Assembly: GCF_000524195.1 (NCBI RefSeq)
Contig: NW_020170489.1
Coordinates: 9,675 to 53,696 of the forward strand
Direction: 5' to 3'
Length of the DNA: 44,022 nt
Origin: Echinococcus granulosus
Taxonomy: Eukaryota > Platyhelminthes > Cestoda > Cyclophyllidea > Taeniidae
Shown: positions 10,672-23,600 of the stretch, one piece after another
Layout: the number at the start of each line of letters is the position of its first letter
Position numbering within the stretch: the first letter of the stretch is position 1
Position numbers and translations under genes: made by a program
Notes under the pieces: generated by a model
What the model saw: only the letters and a program-made list of their open reading frames with translations
The model's database searches: none
Told to the model about the DNA's origin: nothing

Positions 10672-11250
10672 AATGGAATGCCGTGGAAGTTCTATTCTCA
10701 CCTACGCATAGAGGGTATTCAGAGAGGGGCTTGTCTCAGTCTCTTCGCCTCCTGTAGTGTCGTCGTTGCTGCTGCCGTCGACGTCGTTGGCTTAGCACAG
10801 AGCAGGCGAAAATGGGCCTGTAGGTTAGCGAATATCAACGCACACCCAACACACACACAACCAACACACGCACTACTTCTTACGGCTCAAACCAGCACGC
10901 AAACAAGGTTGACTTCTTTTAGCCAATCACTGCGCCCCTTTCGGCAAAAACTGTCATCTGCTGCGCGCCCATTGGTTCACGCACCTGGTGCTTGAACCAA
11001 TTGTTGGGCCGCAGCACCACTGTGTCATCGTCTGCTCGGCCTGTTGTCTATCCGTCGAGTGCGCACGTGTGACCACCACCGGCTAACAGCCGGCTTTGCG
11101 TACGCACGCACGCGCGCCCGTTTACACTGCATGCATCCGTACGTAGGTGCGTGCGTGTGTATGCGGGGTCGATACTTGAAAGCAGACTGCGTGTACTGCC
11201 CCAAGCATAGGCGCGTATGCATGCGCTACGGCTGGTCTAGTTCACTGGAC
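10672..11250 (-). promoter_or_regulatory. Probable promoter/5' UTR of the MEX-3-like gene
   Basis: The 580 bp upstream of the start codon are much richer in CpG than the flanks. They include a GCTGCTGCCGTCGACGTCG stretch near 10765, CCAAT-type boxes at 10923-10927, 10971-10975 and 10997-11001, and a CG/CA-rich alternating tract at 11095-11165. No TATA box stands out. A possible 3' splice acceptor ending in TAG at 10703-10702 could receive a 5' UTR exon or a spliced leader. A three-codon upstream ORF (ATG CGT AGG TGA) occupies 10709-10698. Confidence 0.5.
10971..11001. promoter_or_regulatory. 31-bp palindrome with paired CCAAT boxes
   Basis: Arms 10971-10985 and 10987-11001 are 15-bp inverted repeats with one mismatch around a single central T. 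The outer ends are ATTGG and CCAAT, the NF-Y core in both orientations, and the centre contains CACCTG, an E-box. It lies 300 bp upstream of the KH-gene start codon. Regulatory function is inferred. Confidence 0.6.
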
Positions 11251-11617
11251 ACGTGCCGGTAAATGGCGTCTGACTCATTGGTACTGCCCCAGTGTTTCCA
11301 AATTCTGGCTAGGTTGGGCATCACACCAGTCCTAAATCAAGTTTACTACCACCATCACACCCCCATGGTGGGCTAACCACCTGGCTCTGAGGCTCTTGCT
11401 TCGAGTAATTAGCATTGCCACTCCGGCTTCACGTAATTGCCACGGTAGTTGCAAATAAGCAGTCTCATGGTGGCGATTCTGCGTTTATTTTAACAGGACT
11501 AACTGCAAATTGTCACCTCTTTCTGTCTCTGCAAATATCAAGTTTTGTGTGTGTCGGAATTTGCGATGCGAGTTTGAGTTAACGTGGTACCGAAAGTTCA
11601 TCCAGGTTATACGAGTA

Positions 11618-11671
11618 TCGCACCTTCTCGCAATGCATGCACTGTGGTGCATGCATTGCGAGAAGGTGCGA
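11618..11671. repeat. Perfect 25-bp inverted repeat with 4-nt loop
   Basis: Arm 11618-11642 is exactly complementary to 11647-11671, with TGTG between them. Such a sequence can form a cruciform in DNA or a perfect hairpin in RNA. It lies about 950 bp upstream of the KH gene, outside any recognised exon. Confidence 0.95.
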
Positions 11672-14600
11672 ATGGAACCATAGGGTAATCCATTTGCAAT
11701 GACCTCAAAAGCCTGACAGGAGGCATTGCTAACGCTAAGGTTGGGATGATCACTTTACCAGTAAACAAACGCCTATGTGAGTAACATAATTTTCCATTCG
11801 ACTATTCCCATGATCAGGACTGGGATGGCGCTAACGAACCCACCCCGGGCAAAGTAATTCAATTACAGGCTCTTTAGTGAATGAGTCACTTTAACTATGG
11901 CATAATTTTGAGAGGGAGTTAAAGCTCTCTCTCTTCTGCTACATACTAGTGATGATCCAACTATACTGCACATGCAGCATAAAAACCATCCATAAAACCG
12001 CCCTTCCCCTCCCCGGCCCTAAAATGCGCCATGGCAACAGTGATGGGAAGATCACAACATCAGGAGGCCAATATCGAGCGCTCAGGTGCCAGCACCAGTA
12101 ACCCCAGCCACAACGCACTATCGATCCGATCACCTGAGCTGTGATCAAAGAACACGAGTTGTGTTGTCTTATCGACTTTGCCGTTGGGTCTGTGAAAAAA
12201 GGAGCTCATCTCTGGCACCAAAAAGGTGTTGACTTGGGTTCTGTCCATACAATTTCAAGTCATTTAAAAATTTTTCTACTTACTGTGAGTGATGAATGAT
12301 AGGAGAAAAAAGGGGAGACTTTTTGCTGCGATCACAGCATACAATTTTTGTGCAGTAATTCCATTCTAAAAATGCATCAGTCATTGACCCTCCTATTCGC
12401 CTATCCATCTGTCTTTTCCAATCCTTTCCTACTGCCCCGTCTGCAGTATTGCAATGAGGCTTCGCCGTGTTAGAGTGATGGAACGAAGTTCGAACTTACA
12501 ACCATAGAAATCTGTCAACAATCAAACTATGAAATCCCTGGAACCAAAAAGCAATTCAGGACATGAAGAAACTCACACATCTGCGCACATGACAGTTAAT
12601 AGGAATTGTAAACATGTGGCTAGGAGAATATTTACTTTCACAACCTCTGTCAGGCTTTGCCATCACTTTATATGCACTAGTCGTGGGGATGGAAAGATGA
12701 AAGTCATTAAGATTTTATCCGAATAGTGTTCAATCGAACTGGAAGTATTTCAAATGCCCCAGTTATGACTTTAGGTGAAGCAGACAATAGCGAAAGTTCC
12801 GGAGGTGGGCCCAGAACATAATTTGAGAGCTGTTGAAGAGCTATCGGATGAAGCCTCTCCACCCACCTCTTTCAAGTGAGTCAGTAGGCATAACACGATT
12901 GGTGGACACCACTTTGCCCCTTTTCATCACTCTATAGTTTGCTTGGGTGGGAGCATCGATCCTGGAGATTTAAAGCACTGATAATTTTACTGTAGTGCAA
13001 TTGGGATTATCACAAATGGATATCACGCTTGTTTCCATGAGGAACTAAAGGATAGGGGTTTTTATAACAGGCCCAAATTCGAAACTGGTGTGACTTAACG
13101 ATCTGGTACTTTTTAAAAATACTAACTCACAATCTTTGCGGGTTTGGTGGAACAACCCAGGTCACAAAATATGATCCGTGTATTCACCAGTCTAAATGCA
13201 CAAATTCCTCCACCTTTTCGAGTAAGTACACTGTGAATGCATCATTTGGGGAAAAAGGCGGTCTAGGGCAAATGGCAGCGACTATCGAAAAACATTGGTG
13301 GTAATGCTTAGGTCTACAGCATATGGTAGCACTCATCACTAATATTTTGAAGATATTAAAATATTTGGTCAATTTACGGTATGTAAAAACTGAAACCAAT
13401 ATTACGATCCAACCTCCAATCTGATGAGGCTTTTCATGCGATTAAGGAGGAATTCAAAGTGACTTCTTTCCTCCTAATATATTTATCATTATCTTCTAAA
13501 GTCCTATCACCGAGCTTAACAAAACGTTCAATTACTGAATTTGTAAATAAAGTGTGCTTGAAACTAATCACCTTCAATTTCCACATTGACTGTTTTAGTG
13601 CTTCTCAATCATTTCCAAATAAGTCTAATTTTTGAGTAATTTTATTAATTAAATGGAGGAAATAGAGACATCTCGATATCATTCATTATATTTTCTTGTT
13701 GTAAGTTAAAAAATAACCAAGTAAATGTGGAAAAGAAACCAGACTAACAGCAGGAAGTTGGCCTATTTCAAAAAGCCCTTTTACCGCTGCGATTAAAAGC
13801 CTTGTTAGTGTCTAGTAATGAAGGTATAATAAATGGTAAGACACTTTTGAGTCAAGTGAATTTAATAAGAAACCAGAGGAACGACGATATTACTTAGCTC
13901 ACTAGAATGTGCTTCATCATTATGATTCACCTTGAGTATTTTGAATATTCAACCCAAAAGCTCTTTAATGGAGTTTCTGCCCCTTGTGACCTAGGTGGGT
14001 TTTTATGGCCAGAGGTCTCCCCTCAGACTGTTCTAAATTATGGCCATGAACCGCAAAGCCCTAGCTATGGAGTGGCTGAAGCAAGAACAACAGTAGCCGC
14101 CGCCACCCTCTCCAAAGGGTAAATCGGCGACACCCTAGACTGGCAAGTGAGTCACTGGCGTGGCATCGCCCAAACGCGGTACACAAGGCGTAAAAAGATT
14201 GCACACACAATAGGGCAGGAAACAGTGCTTCTCTGAGTCACCACTCTAGCGGCTGTGGGCGGTACCTGCATATGACTCAACCTCAGGTAAATGTGGGGAT
14301 ATTCTACATAAAATGGGATGTTGCAGGAGGGTAGTAAAAGCCTACTTGTTACTTTAGCTTTATAATTTCGCCACCGTCTCGGTGCCCTGCCCACGCCTAT
14401 GGCGGCTCTACATCTAAATGAACAGGCTCCCTAAATACTACATCCAAACGTCCCCTGTTGATGGTTGGCATCTTAGTGGCTCCAATTCGAATTGTAGACG
14501 AAACAAAACTTAGCGTTCCTTAGCTTAAAAAAAATGTTGGTTGAAACTGACAAATGTGAATTGAGTTTAACTGGATTCCAAAGCCGCTAAAACTTTCCGT

Positions 14601-17600
14601 GAATTAGATTGTGTACCATCTTAGGGTGTGTGGGGGTGATATGAAATCATGCGGACAAGCAAATCACTCAGTGGTAGAGGCACCATGTGCGGAGAGATGG
14701 TCTTTTCTTGACAACACGCACCAATTCAAAATAAACGGTCTTGTCTAAATGCCATGGGCTATCAAATCTCGGAGAATCAGCTTGAGAAACCATCCACTCC
14801 TGCTTCACTTCTTTCACTTGCATTATAAAAAACGCATTTTTGAGAGGCAGCGGCTTGGATTGGATACTGATTGATCTACCGATGAGAAATGGATACTGCA
14901 TTCTACAGGAAAGCGAGTGAGGAGGTGCATTGGTTTTCCTGCACTACCCCATACCTCTAAGCCACTTATCGCTGCATTCCCTAAAGATCCTCTTCTTGCG
15001 TGATCCACTTCACACGTAATTGTCGGTCAAACAACAGCCACGGCTGAGATTTACCTACTGCCTGGTTCAATTTGTTCACAAAGTACTGCTTACCTGGAAA
15101 CAGACAGGACTAGTGCTATTATTAAAATGCAGCGCAAGACCAAGTACGGCAAAGCACACCCTTGGGAGGTATTTATGGCGCACTTTAGGATGGAAGGAAG
15201 GTACTGTCTCCCTTGATGACATTTCTCCTAGCAACTGCCAACTTCACTTGGCATTAGACAGTCGCAAGCAAAAATAGGCATTTTAGAAGTACAACTTAGG
15301 TAGAAAAAGAGGTGACTGGTACTAGGCCATTTGGTTTTAGAGAGTGAAATGCAGGCTTGTATCTCCCTGACAAAGGTTAACTTTGAAAGCTTAAAAAACA
15401 TGAATTTATTAGGTTTTAGCCCTATTTCTCAAATTAATCTAACCTTGTAGTCAGACATCTACTATCACTACTGTAATGGGTAGCATTCTTTCCATGATGC
15501 AAATTTGTATCATCTCACTTCCTGTCTCGTGAAGAGTTAAAATTCCGGAGAGAACTCAAGATGGCTGAATGACCTTAAAGAGTGCTGTAGACGATGCACA
15601 AGTGAAGAAGGCCATGTTCGCTTATCAATATTTCTACCTAATTTTGCCTGTGGCTTATGAGGTCAGCATTGAATATTCTGGATGGGTGGAAAGGGGAGGA
15701 ACGGGAAACCTTCATTAGCCTGGTCTGATGATTACCGATGGTTGTGCATGATAAGGACAGCGAAAAATCGCTTAAATCACCAAATAGGCTGCATAATTAG
15801 TCCCACATGTATAGTGCACCGCAGATGAACAATACCGAACAAGTACCTTGAGTGGGAGATGATATTCAGCACACAGTTACTGTGTCAAAGTAGCACAGCT
15901 GCCCTGGGATGCGTGAATTTGGTTACGATAACCAGAAAATTTGTAATTTAAAAGTACAGTAACTAATTTAAGGCAAGGCAATGGCGGGGAGACTAGTATT
16001 AAACTGACATCTTCCACCCTAATGAACTTCCGTTTACACGACAATTCCCTTCTCGTCTTTGTGACCAATCGAGCAGAGGGAGGCCAACATGGGATTAGAG
16101 AATAACGCATAAAAAACCAAACGTATATAATGCTTCCCACCTAAGTGTATGACAAATGAGAATGTCTTTGCATGCGAACCTACGTCACACCAGTGTGTTA
16201 GGGAAGTAAAACTACCAAGATGTCGGAGTCATCAAGATTTAGGACCGAGCTTAGTGAAAGAGTGAAACTCAACCAATTATTCGGTCAGTCATTCGAAACG
16301 CAAGCATGGAAAACGTGTCAGCTTTAGTACACTTCTCAAAGGGACCATGAGAAGAAAAAAATCAGTCAATTTATTCGTCAATCAATAGTTTAAGTAAGGA
16401 AAAATTGATAATCATGCGGTTTTAACTCAGGCAGCGGGAAAAGTCGAGCTCTTTTCCCCTAACCCTATTGGCAATCCATGGACCTCAAGGCTAGCGCAAC
16501 GAAACTGCGCAATTTTAACTTACTGCTGTTTGCGAGCTGTTACTGATGCTACTGCTGCTGATGATGATGGTGAGGCAGGTGAGTCACCGAAATGGGGTTT
16601 ATTCATCCTCCTATCTCATGTGGAGGGGGTACGTGTATGAGTGCGTGGGTGAGAGAGGGGTGTACAAACATCACCTGCGCATTTGCATAGGAGTTATTTG
16701 TAGCATGCACACGCACATGCACACTCAAGTATACACACGGAGCAACAAGGTAGATGCACGTGTTCACATGCTTCGAAAACAATGTGCCCCCTTACTGTGC
16801 CTCCTCTTGGTGGAATCGAAAACTGGCATGTCAGATGCACCCCCATCCCCCAAGCTGGTGCTAGATTTGGGGCGTAAACAAGGTGGCATGATGGAAAGTA
16901 CTAAGCGGGCAGACTTACATGCCAATGAAAAAAGGCATAAAGAAATACAAATTCAATGTATACTTACCAGCGATGTACCATTTGTGCGAAGCGATGGCAA
17001 GAAGTGAGAAATCTGCAACGAAATTCGCCTTAATCAGCTGATAAAATCGATATCCTACTAAGAATCGATATACAATCGGATTTTCGCATATAAAAGCTAG
17101 GAGCAAGTGAACACAGGTGCACGCCTTTACCCTCTGTCGACCCAAAAACCATTTGCCAGTGTGGATTTAAAAAAGTACGAATCAAGCGCTTGCTCCAGAA
17201 TACGTGTTAAATCTTCATCATTTAATTAGAAACTACTACTAAGACACACAAATTGGATTTTTTAAAAGACCAATGGCTCTATGAACTTGATATTGACGTG
17301 TAAAAAAAGCAATAAGCAAATAGCTTCAGAGTTCCATTTACAGGATTCGTCGTCTTAAAGTCAGAATTTCTTTAGGGGAGAGGCCATCCTGATCAGTGGA
17401 CATGATTGATACCTCTTGCGGTTTAGCAGGACGCGCCTAACTACAAAATATGGTACTTGCCACAATTGTGGCTAATATGCTAGACTCAAAATCGTCCGTC
17501 TCAATTTGTCTGCTTCTGCCACTTCCACAAGTCCGAAAATTAAGCTGTAAACGAAACCAATGGGAAGACTAAGAGGGAGTGGTTAGTATTGTTTCCCTCC

Positions 17601-20600
17601 TAACCACCTTTCAAAAACAGCCAACATGTGCACACCCAAGGTGTGCTGAATCATCCTGCTATCTCAATTCTAGGCTAAGAATGAATGGGAGGAATAGGGG
17701 AGACGGGTTTTTCAGACCTCCCCACTGTCCAACAGTTGGGTGGTGTATCGTTGATCCAGGCGAATTCGACGCACCACCAATCACATTTTGGGTGAAAATG
17801 GACCCATTTTCAGGGTGAGACTTGCAATTCACGCACAGAAAAAAGAAAAACAATAAACACCGAGAATGCGAGCACTAGATTGACTGCAACCCTGACAAGT
17901 TGGTGTTCTCGTGATGCAGCGGACGATGCGTTGCGTGAAATGATGGGCACTTCGTCTCATCAGAGCCGTCACCGTGTAGGCTGAAGCTTAGATTAGCGCG
18001 TGGGTTCCACCCTTGAGGAAAAATGTGCTGAAGCAGTTATTTTGTTTCGAATCCTCAGTTGACTAAGGGAGAGTTTTGAACATCCTACGATTTGATCACT
18101 ACCGCTATCCCAAGTTGCTCTGTCCATCTGTAGGATTAAAACAAAGTCCATTCTAGGCTAGAATGGCGAATATTGAACTAGAGACCAACTGTTTGTTATT
18201 ACCTGAGGATACATTGCATGTATGCTAACGTTCTTTCGAAGAGTGTGTGTTCATGCTACAACGTCGTCTAGTTGTTGGCACTTTTCCTTAAATAAACCCA
18301 TCCATCCATCCGTATGCGATTGCAAATCAAAATCAGGCTTCTCCACCATCACTCCAAAAGCACAGCTACCCAATTTAAAATGACCGAATATTGCGCTTAA
18401 ACTCCACAGCTGAAATGAGTTTGCTGCAAGTGGATGAATCGGTGCCAGCCCACCTCAGAGGGATCATCGAAATCCTCCCAAACCATTGACGGATTTTAGA
18501 ATTTCGACTCTTTCTAAATGAAGAGAAGTTAAGCGATAACAGGTTCGCATGACTGTAAAAGGTATGGTGGGGAGATGAATACAATTATCACAGGAAATCC
18601 TCTAATTATGTGCGATACCTAAAGGTCTGTTTCCTTCTTCGCCTTGCGTAAAGTTGAAACCAACTTGGATGGACAACTTTGTGGCGAAAAAATGCAATTG
18701 CCTTACATTCGTGTGTTCTATTAAACGGTAAATGTTTTGCAAACTGAAGAAATCAACCGTGCCCTTTTTTCAAAAAAAAATAAAAAAAAACAAAACCTTG
18801 CATCAAGTGTAAAACACCTCAAAGTATGAAACTAAACACATGGCTGGGAGATTAATTTTTCCGGTCACTTGCTTCACTAGACAGCGACGGGTCATTGAGT
18901 TAAGTACTTCGTTCAAAAACGCCAATGTTACTCCAAATTACGCAGAAGACCCTTTTGTATATCCCAAAAATTACTGGCTTTAGAAAAGGTAAAACTCTTG
19001 ACTGAGTGTGTTGATAGGCCTCAAACTAAGTAGGTAGATTAGGGCCTTTCCCCATGCGAAAAATACTTGTGAAGGTGTAACCAAGCTTCTCAGTCTCCCT
19101 AATGTTACCTGAAAATTGGAATCCATTCGGAAAATAGCTAAAAGGAGCGTAAAGTGGCGCTAAAGGGATTGAGAAGTAGGCTTTTCTAGTTCGAAGGAAT
19201 GATAAACTGGGGTTACACAATTAGAATAGGGATGTTTCAGGGGAAAGCGAGCAATGCCACGTCACTACCAAGCACTTACCTCCTGACCGCGTAAATGAAT
19301 TTTGAAATTTTCCACGAATCAGATTGCCATCGCACTAATCGAAATTGCTCAAGAGAAACACGTGATTGGTTGAGGGATTGATAAGGAATGAAATTCAAAA
19401 TTGAGACTACAATTACTTTAAAACAAGAGAAGATTACTTACAATTGCATAATGTTGTAAAAGCAGATCAATATTTGTCTTAACTCTTGGTCCACCTTCTA
19501 CTAGGTCACCACCTTGCTGCCATGACATTCCACTCCCGTGTAGGATCGCAATACACCATCCATCCCTCTATTCTAGTTTAGCTTCCAAGAGGACTAAAAT
19601 ATGCTAATACATGCGGTAGTGGCAGGCAAACCCCATCCAGGTAAGTGATGACTTCGTTTTAGTTTGCTAGTTATGCAATTCATCAATTGTTTGTTTAACT
19701 CCCGGCTTTGGCAGCGGGTCACTTGGGGTACCACCATTGTTACTTCACCAAGTGTGCTGACCCTCGGGCTATGCCAGTTGCACCGATTTCTACCATACGC
19801 CGACAATACATATTCTGCTTGAGTATTATGCCTTCCTACATCTTCAGTTGCAACAAACCTATTCATCACAGAAGAAGAACATTTGCTGTGAATGGTTGGA
19901 GTTGTGGAGATCCGCCAAGTAAGGTTTGCGACGGCGTGTCCTTAGTATCGTCTCCTCCACGATTATTACTGAGTTATCAGCAAATCAAGGCCAACTTTTA
20001 AGAAATAGCAACTCTATGGCTTTGAACGACAACACTCATCTCCCAGTAAGTGTGTACGACACCTCACAAGGTGAAGTATGGCCCCAAATCCCACCTTTAG
20101 AAAGAATATCGTCTCCGGAGGCAAACAACCCAAGCCACATCCATGGCCATCTCGCTTCTCTTCTATTTCATGTGTGATTGTCTACTGCCAAGAAAAGTGT
20201 TTCATCTCCTCTACTCCCTCCCATCCTCCAGAGGTGCATCAGACCTCCGCATTGACCAGTCTTGAAGCGGTATGAAGTCTTGTGTATTGCCTTTTAAAAA
20301 TAGGACTCTCCTTCAACTAGTTCACTAGCCCTGGCTGTTTTATGGTAGAGAAGTTTTTTTTCTTGCGTGCTTCTGACTGATACTGAGGTGTTACCCAAGT
20401 CGTAGATGCCACTTGGCCGTCAGCAATAATTTTACGTAAAATAATTCCGTGCGCACTTCACTGCACACAGTCTTGCAGGGTGAAGAGTTGCCTTGGCAAT
20501 GTGGGGTGAGTAATGAAGAGGTCGTTTGAGGGTAATGAGCGTTTAATGTTGGAATAGGGAAACAATTTCTTATTTCCACTTAATTTGATTCACATAGATA

Positions 20601-23600
20601 AACCATGATTAACCTTGACCTGACTATCGACACTTGAAGAAGCAATTGTGCGTAGAAGGAATTGGGGGCTTTAGCATTGCGCGTAGACGTGTTTTAGGGG
20701 AGAAGGATTCTTTGGAGAGACGCTTGTAGCATCACTAACATTTGCATGAGAAAAAGTCTCAAGGCCTCCGAACATCAGGTGGTTGTTTATGAAATGAATT
20801 AGGTGATTTATGCTCCCCTGCGGTATGGTTAAAACATCGCACGACCGCATCCGCCCCTTAAGTGAATTTAATGCCCTCTCGAACATCGTAGATTTTTGGC
20901 AAAAGGAGGGAGCTATACAGTAAAAATGGATTTATCTTGACTGGATAGTCGGGTATGCCGACCGTCCGATGCTTCTCCGATGTGGACTTCACGCTGGTGA
21001 CTACTACTAGTCATTCGGTTCGGTCGAGCTGGGGTTGCTTGTTCAGGAATAGGTCTAATTGACACAAGCCCACAAATCATTCCAGATTTGGAAGACTTCT
21101 TTTATTGAATACACAATTTGGACACAACTGTTCTCTGATGCGATACCACTTTTCCCGTGAGAGCCATGCTAAGCGCCTTTCACAGCACTTCCTTTATTTT
21201 GGTTGACACAAGGTAGTCAGGTGTAGGAAAAGCATCCGTCAGGCAAGAACGAAGATCATGGGACCCCCCTTTAGATTCTTTCGTAAGCCAATTGCTTTTG
21301 TTGTAGCGCCGACAGTATGGAACACCAGGCAAAGTTCGGCTACAGTGGAGGGAAGTCCAACCACAAGAGGAGCGGAATCAACCGCCTGCTAACCAATGGC
21401 CCATATGGGCCAGCTGTCTGTATGAGTCATGGCCAATTCCCATAATGCTAACGCCCATGATGATTGGTTGATCCCAAACCAATTAAATCTTACCGCCTAT
21501 GAGCGCAACTGTACATTGTCATCCAGTCATATGTGGTCATCTGCTAGCCTCCAGCATTCCCATTGGCTGCCTTAAATGGAGACGCTACCGACTGGTACCC
21601 CGCAGCTGAGCCCACTGTCGACGGCCCCCCATGCGTTCCAACAGCTACTCGTGGAAGCATTCACTTCAAAATTCCTATTATTTGTAAAGTAGCTCCCCAG
21701 GGCCGCGTATTGGTTTCACTCCTCTCCCTCCTTCCAATGTCTTTCAGTGTCAATTCTCATAAATTGTGGGGATATCGGGTCTTTGAATTGGGGCATACTT
21801 CACCATTTTATGCATCACCCCTTAAGACTCTAAACAGTTGAAATTCGGGAGGCTGCCAAGATTCGGAGCGGTTCTGACGTTCCTGTCGTTGTGAATCTCT
21901 GCCTTCCTTTTACCTCGAGGTGGACCCACCAGTAGATTCCTCATTATGAAGGCCATCTTGCCGGCACATGATACTACACAGAGAGCTCCAAAGGGATCGA
22001 TAGAGGCAATGCATCTGGCTTCAAAAAGCAGTCCTCCTAAGTCAAATCTAATTAAAAAAGAAGCTCGGCAAGAGGATTTATTTGTGCAATCTTTGAAAAG
22101 ACATCTAATTAGGTCATCCGGGAATTGGTTATTCGGGTAGACACTTTACTCAAAGAATTGCTAGGTTTAGTAAATCTCTGACGTAGGGATGGCAGTGGTA
22201 GAGCGTATCGTTACACTCAAAGAGTGCGGCGTTTCATCGTCTTTATTCGCGTCTCACTTGTTTGGAGCCATTTTCAGCATAAGAGAATTTCTTGTTTTTC
22301 AGCCTTTAATTTGAAAAATTTGCAGAGGTGCTTAACGAATTATTTATGAGTGACTAAGATAACCAAATTTCCTCCCTATTTACATTGGGCCATAGCCAAC
22401 ACTCGGAGAAATGTATTTTGTGTCCAAATCAAGCGACTGGGGCTCAACAGTTGGATATAGGTAGCCCTCTTGGAACTGAGCAGAAGACAGGCATGCAAAA
22501 TCACCCTGTACAACTTGGTCAATTTTTTAGGTCCAAGTTAAACTTTATCTTGTTACGCACAGCATTCAGCAGAAGAACCTGCTTCCCAAAACCTGACTAA
22601 CAAACCTCATTCTTAACCATTTTCCCAGGAGTTCATTAACTATTTGCTTCCAATGGTGGATATTTTGGTTTGTAAATTCGAACTCTGCAAAGGGAAAAAA
22701 TCGATGTCAGATGGCAGAAATATCGATTTTTAAGGTAAGGCAGCATGCCGCGGGTTTGAGTGGCATAATCGCACCTCGACAACTCTAGTCAATTAAATTT
22801 AAACGGCTTACGAAGTTAATGCATTTCAAACTTGTCAGGAAAATCACAAAAAAGAATTTATTAATGATGGAGAAAAAGTACATCAAAATGCGCATAAAGC
22901 TGAAGAGGAAAAAAAAAACGGCGAGACGTGAAGAGAGGCGAGTGTAACTGCAAAATGTGGGATTTGGGAATCCCGGCTAATGGACACCGCCGTGGTTGTA
23001 TGCGTATTTAAGCAGCAACATTAAACACGCATCATTGTCTCTCTAGTGGGCATCACGTAGTTGCGTAATGCAATTTCGTGCCCTGCCTTCTATGTGTGTG
23101 ATTCTGCACGTAAATGTCTTACGTGTGAATTTTGCAAGGAGGACTTTTCAAACTTCTTTGTTAAGAAATAAGACTTATAACCGCGGTATGGCCGATCGTA
23201 GGCTCGTCAAATTTAAATTTGATGAATTTGGAAATTGGAAATTTGCCAGTCTTGCCGTCTGTTTTCATTCCCATCGCAGGGGAAAGTGGTAATGTCGCAT
23301 CAAAAAATTGATAAAAAAACATGCTGCATGACCTCGTTCAGGGGAAAGTCCCGCACCTTATAAGGCTGGCTAAAAGGCATAGGGCATTTCATAAGTTCAT
23401 TTCAATTGAGTGTCCTGCTATCACTGCTAGAGTCTAAAAGTGCACTGGATGATCCAATATGGGTTTTGAGAGGACTCTCAGGTTAGTTGATGGGTGAGGC
23501 ACGTTTTTCCGAGCATTTCACATGCAGATGTTTTAATGACATTGCATTAACTCAACCAGGAAAAATCCCTCTCAGAATTAGAGCTCACGACAAACGCGTA

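Noticed and set aside
14650..14700. tRNA-like word CTCAGTGGTAGAG (A-box-like)
   Set aside because: No B box, anticodon stem or acceptor pairing follows at the right distance.
16546..17007. 153-codon plus-strand reading frame
   Set aside because: The frame is mainly a translation of TG/CA-rich simple sequence, has no recognisable domain and no splice or promoter context.
22186..22245. Second tRNA-like word GCAGTGGTAGAGCG
   Set aside because: The 5' part of the D arm is incomplete and no GGTTCRANTCC-like B box follows, so it is not a tRNA; too short to claim a SINE.
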